In this document: positions 62,456 to 64,000 of the stretch, in pieces
Position numbering within the stretch: position 1 is the stretch's first letter
Layout: the number at the start of each line of letters is the position of its first letter
From: an uncultured Odoribacter sp.
GTDB lineage: Bacteria > Bacteroidota > Bacteroidia > Bacteroidales > Marinifilaceae
Direction: 5' to 3'
Length of the DNA stretch: 64,000 nucleotides
Assembly: GCA_900541415.1 (NCBI GenBank)
Contig: UQJP01000016.1
Span: 1-64,000, forward strand
Position numbers and translations under genes: made by a program
Notes under the pieces: generated by a model
Told to the model about the DNA's origin: nothing
The model's database searches: none
The model's input: the letters and a program-made list of their open reading frames with translations, nothing else

Positions 62456-63421
62456 ATGAGAAAATTTATCTATCTGTCGATACTTGTTTTTTGTGGCGCA
62501 TGTTCTTATCATTTCGATGTTAAAGAAATAGCAGAAGCTCCCAAATTGGTGCTCTATTCTTTTCCCGGCAATCAGGATACTACGTTTATTCAGGTTTCTA
62601 AAAGCATACCCATGAGCAGTAAACAGGACCAACAAACTGCATTATCCGATACAAAAATCACATTTTGTGTAAATGGAGAAGAAAAAGAGGTTCAATATGC
62701 TGAAAAAGATTCGACCTCTATCCCCCAAGCCTGCTACTATGTGTTAGGGAAATTCTATCCCGGCAACCGGATTGAGATAAAGGCCGAAGCCGAAAATTTA
62801 CCGGCAGTATCTTCCCGGACTGAAATACCGGCTTTTTTTCCATTAAAGAAAATTAAACTGGTCAAAAAGCTCGACAACGGGAAGGAAAAAATCCAATTCC
62901 AAATTTCTCTTCAAGACGATCCTTCCGAAACAAATTATTACGGTATTATCATAGAAAGAATGATGGAATATTGGAATGACGACACTCTTTGGGGAAAACC
63001 TTATCATTGTTATATAGTAACTTTATTATTAGAATTAGATGAAGAACCTTTGTTACGGCAGACAGGAGCTTTAGACGAACTCTTTTGGGAAAACAATGAA
63101 TTGTTCCACAGCAAGCTATGTATCTTCTCGGACGACAAGATCAATGGCCAAGAATACACTCTTCATCTAAATGATAGCTACCAAAAAAATTATGTTTCTC
63201 CTGATGGAACATACAGGAGTTCTTCTCATTATCGGGTCACTGTTCTCGGACTTTCCGCCGACTATTACCTATATGCCAGAAATATAATAGATTTGCAAAA
63301 CAATGAACTGGGAAGATACGGACTATCCCCCTTACGCCCCGCTTATACGAACATCCAAAACGGCCTGGGAATCCTGGGCGGCTATTCAATAGTGCAATCG
63401 GAATGGTTGGAGAATTTATAA
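62456..63421 (+). CDS. DUF4249 lipoprotein, TonB receptor partner
   Basis: A lipoprotein signal (lipobox CGAC, Cys near 16) leads into a beta-rich DUF4249 protein with VVLYSF-like PKLVLYSFPGN, the NGEEKEVQY block and RIEIKAEAENLPAVSSRTEIP. Genes of this family follow TonB receptors in Bacteroidota and are thought to be surface lids or ligand-binding partners, as SusD is for SusC. It starts 4 bases after the receptor's stop codon. Confidence 0.88.
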   Translation: MRKFIYLSILVFCGACSYHFDVKEIAEAPKLVLYSFPGNQDTTFIQVSKSIPMSSKQDQQTALSDTKITFCVNGEEKEVQYAEKDSTSIPQACYYVLGKFYPGNRIEIKAEAENLPAVSSRTEIPAFFPLKKIKLVKKLDNGKEKIQFQISLQDDPSETNYYGIIIERMMEYWNDDTLWGKPYHCYIVTLLLELDEEPLLRQTGALDELFWENNELFHSKLCIFSDDKINGQEYTLHLNDSYQKNYVSPDGTYRSSSHYRVTVLGLSADYYLYARNIIDLQNNELGRYGLSPLRPAYTNIQNGLGILGGYSIVQSEWLENL

Positions 63422-63438
63422 AGCCTGACTCTGAAAAC

Positions 63439-63475
63439 AATAAAGCCTGAATTCAATACGAATTCAGGCTTTATT
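63439..63475. terminator. Bidirectional terminator after the receptor cassette
   Basis: AATAAAGCCTGAATTC and GAATTCAGGCTTTATT form a perfect 16-bp stem around a 5-base loop. It serves the DUF4249 gene and the converging lytic transglycosylase gene. Confidence 0.9.
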
Positions 63476-63506
63476 AGATATATCCCCAAATGAATGCTTT
63501 CGGCTT

Positions 63507-64000
63507 TCAAATCTTGATTTTCAATTTCTGGCCCGGTTTAATACCTTTTACATCCCTTTCGGTGATACCGTTCCACTTCATAATATCCTGATTGGAAACC
63601 CCCGGATATTTTTTAGCAATCAACCAAAGATTTTCCCCTTTACGCACGGTGTGGTAAACAAACTCACCGTCTATGGTTTCGATTTTCGGAGCCGATACCT
63701 GATTAGATTCTTTTCCTGTATAAGTCGCATTGTTTTTATACTCTGCCGCTTTCTTTTCCGGCACATAGATCACCAGCTTCTGGCCCGTACGGATCGTCAT
63801 GCGTTTATTCAGGTTATTCCAGTATTTCAGGTCGGCGGTTTTCACATTAAACCTGCTGGCAATCGCCCCCGGAACATCACCGGACTTCACCGTATACACC
63901 ATACGGGCACGTCCTTCCGTTCCCAGCGCCTTAGCATGCACTTTAAAGCGTTTATTAGGATCGGCAGTACGGTCGGAATCATTAAAATATTTGGAACGGT
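63507..64000 (-). CDS. LysM-containing lytic transglycosylase, 3' part (MltD-like)
   Basis: The open frame runs off the right edge of the window; only the C-terminal part is visible. It contains two LysM peptidoglycan-binding domains (VYTVKSGDVPGAIASRF and VYHTVRKGENLWLIAKKY). Upstream of them the frame reads SKYFNDSDRTADPNKRFKVH, which fits the region between the catalytic domain and LysM in MltD-like proteins. A catalytic SLT domain should lie outside the window. A frame beginning at 63941 would use GTG and is only the visible internal part, not a true start. Confidence 0.8.
   Translation of the reverse strand, partial: RSKYFNDSDRTADPNKRFKVHAKALGTEGRARMVYTVKSGDVPGAIASRFNVKTADLKYWNNLNKRMTIRTGQKLVIYVPEKKAAEYKNNATYTGKESNQVSAPKIETIDGEFVYHTVRKGENLWLIAKKYPGVSNQDIMKWNGITERDVKGIKPGQKLKIKI

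Noticed and set aside
1..64000. CRISPR arrays, prophage or intact insertion sequences
   Set aside because: No regularly spaced direct repeats, phage structural genes, transposase or integrase reading frames were seen anywhere in the window.

Overview
The window comes from a Bacteroidota genome, most likely an anaerobic gut member of the order Bacteroidales. A family close to Odoribacter/Butyricimonas is a guess from gene content, not something proved here. The pointers are the TAnnTTTG-type -7 promoter boxes, the near absence of Shine-Dalgarno sequences, a Rho factor with a long disordered insertion, SprA of the type IX secretion system, an ECF sigma/FecR/TonB-dependent receptor/DUF4249 cassette, an NVEAL-family peptide gene, menaquinone genes and a tmRNA tag ending in NYALAA. 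No rRNA, CRISPR array, prophage or intact insertion sequence was seen.

Layout. 0-2.3 kb: an NVEAL-family exported peptide and its partner propeller lipoprotein, then a long AT-rich gap holding an unusual inverted-repeat segment. 2.3-7 kb: catalase, rho and an exported phosphoesterase. 7.1-11.5 kb (minus): two exported glycosidases (GH125, GH43), rsmG and a flippase-like membrane protein. 11.6-17.8 kb (plus): rsmA, mgtE, arginine deiminase, menA and a MATE exporter. 17.8-19.5 kb: a LuxR-type HTH remnant, an unknown membrane protein and tRNA-Gly(CCC). 19.7-22.3 kb: a LolD-like ATPase, two FKBP prolyl isomerases and a DUF3127 protein. 22.4-32.5 kb: CvfB-like RNA-binding protein, a 1076-residue multi-cofactor oxidoreductase, mazG, phoH, purC, menG, a PUR-domain protein and small hypotheticals. 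32.6-37.5 kb (minus): an FtsX/MacB-type permease behind a probable sigma-54 promoter, a strongly palindromic element, and a luxS-mtnN-hydrolase operon. 37.5-47.8 kb (minus): an outer-membrane protein, sprA, ruvA and trpS. 48-55.2 kb: a TlpA-like lipoprotein, a second PUR-domain protein, tcdA, tatD-like, a phosphoesterase and a GH31 alpha-xylosidase-type enzyme. 55.4-64 kb: ssrA, a FadL-like protein, an exported transthyretin-like hydrolase, the ECF sigma/FecR/TonB receptor/DUF4249 cassette and the 3' part of a LysM lytic transglycosylase.

Most genes are ordinary chromosome housekeeping. The parts that deserve attention are non-coding: (1) a roughly 120-base nested palindrome at 35335-35452 that also carries a 48-codon frame; (2) a -24/-12 promoter with correct spacing, plus repeated TGTCT sites, upstream of the FtsX-type permease; (3) 21-bp phased ARG-box-like repeats upstream of arginine deiminase; (4) repeated palindromes over the MATE exporter promoter; (5) long inverted repeats upstream of catalase. 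All were read by eye; no alignment, folding or database search was run.
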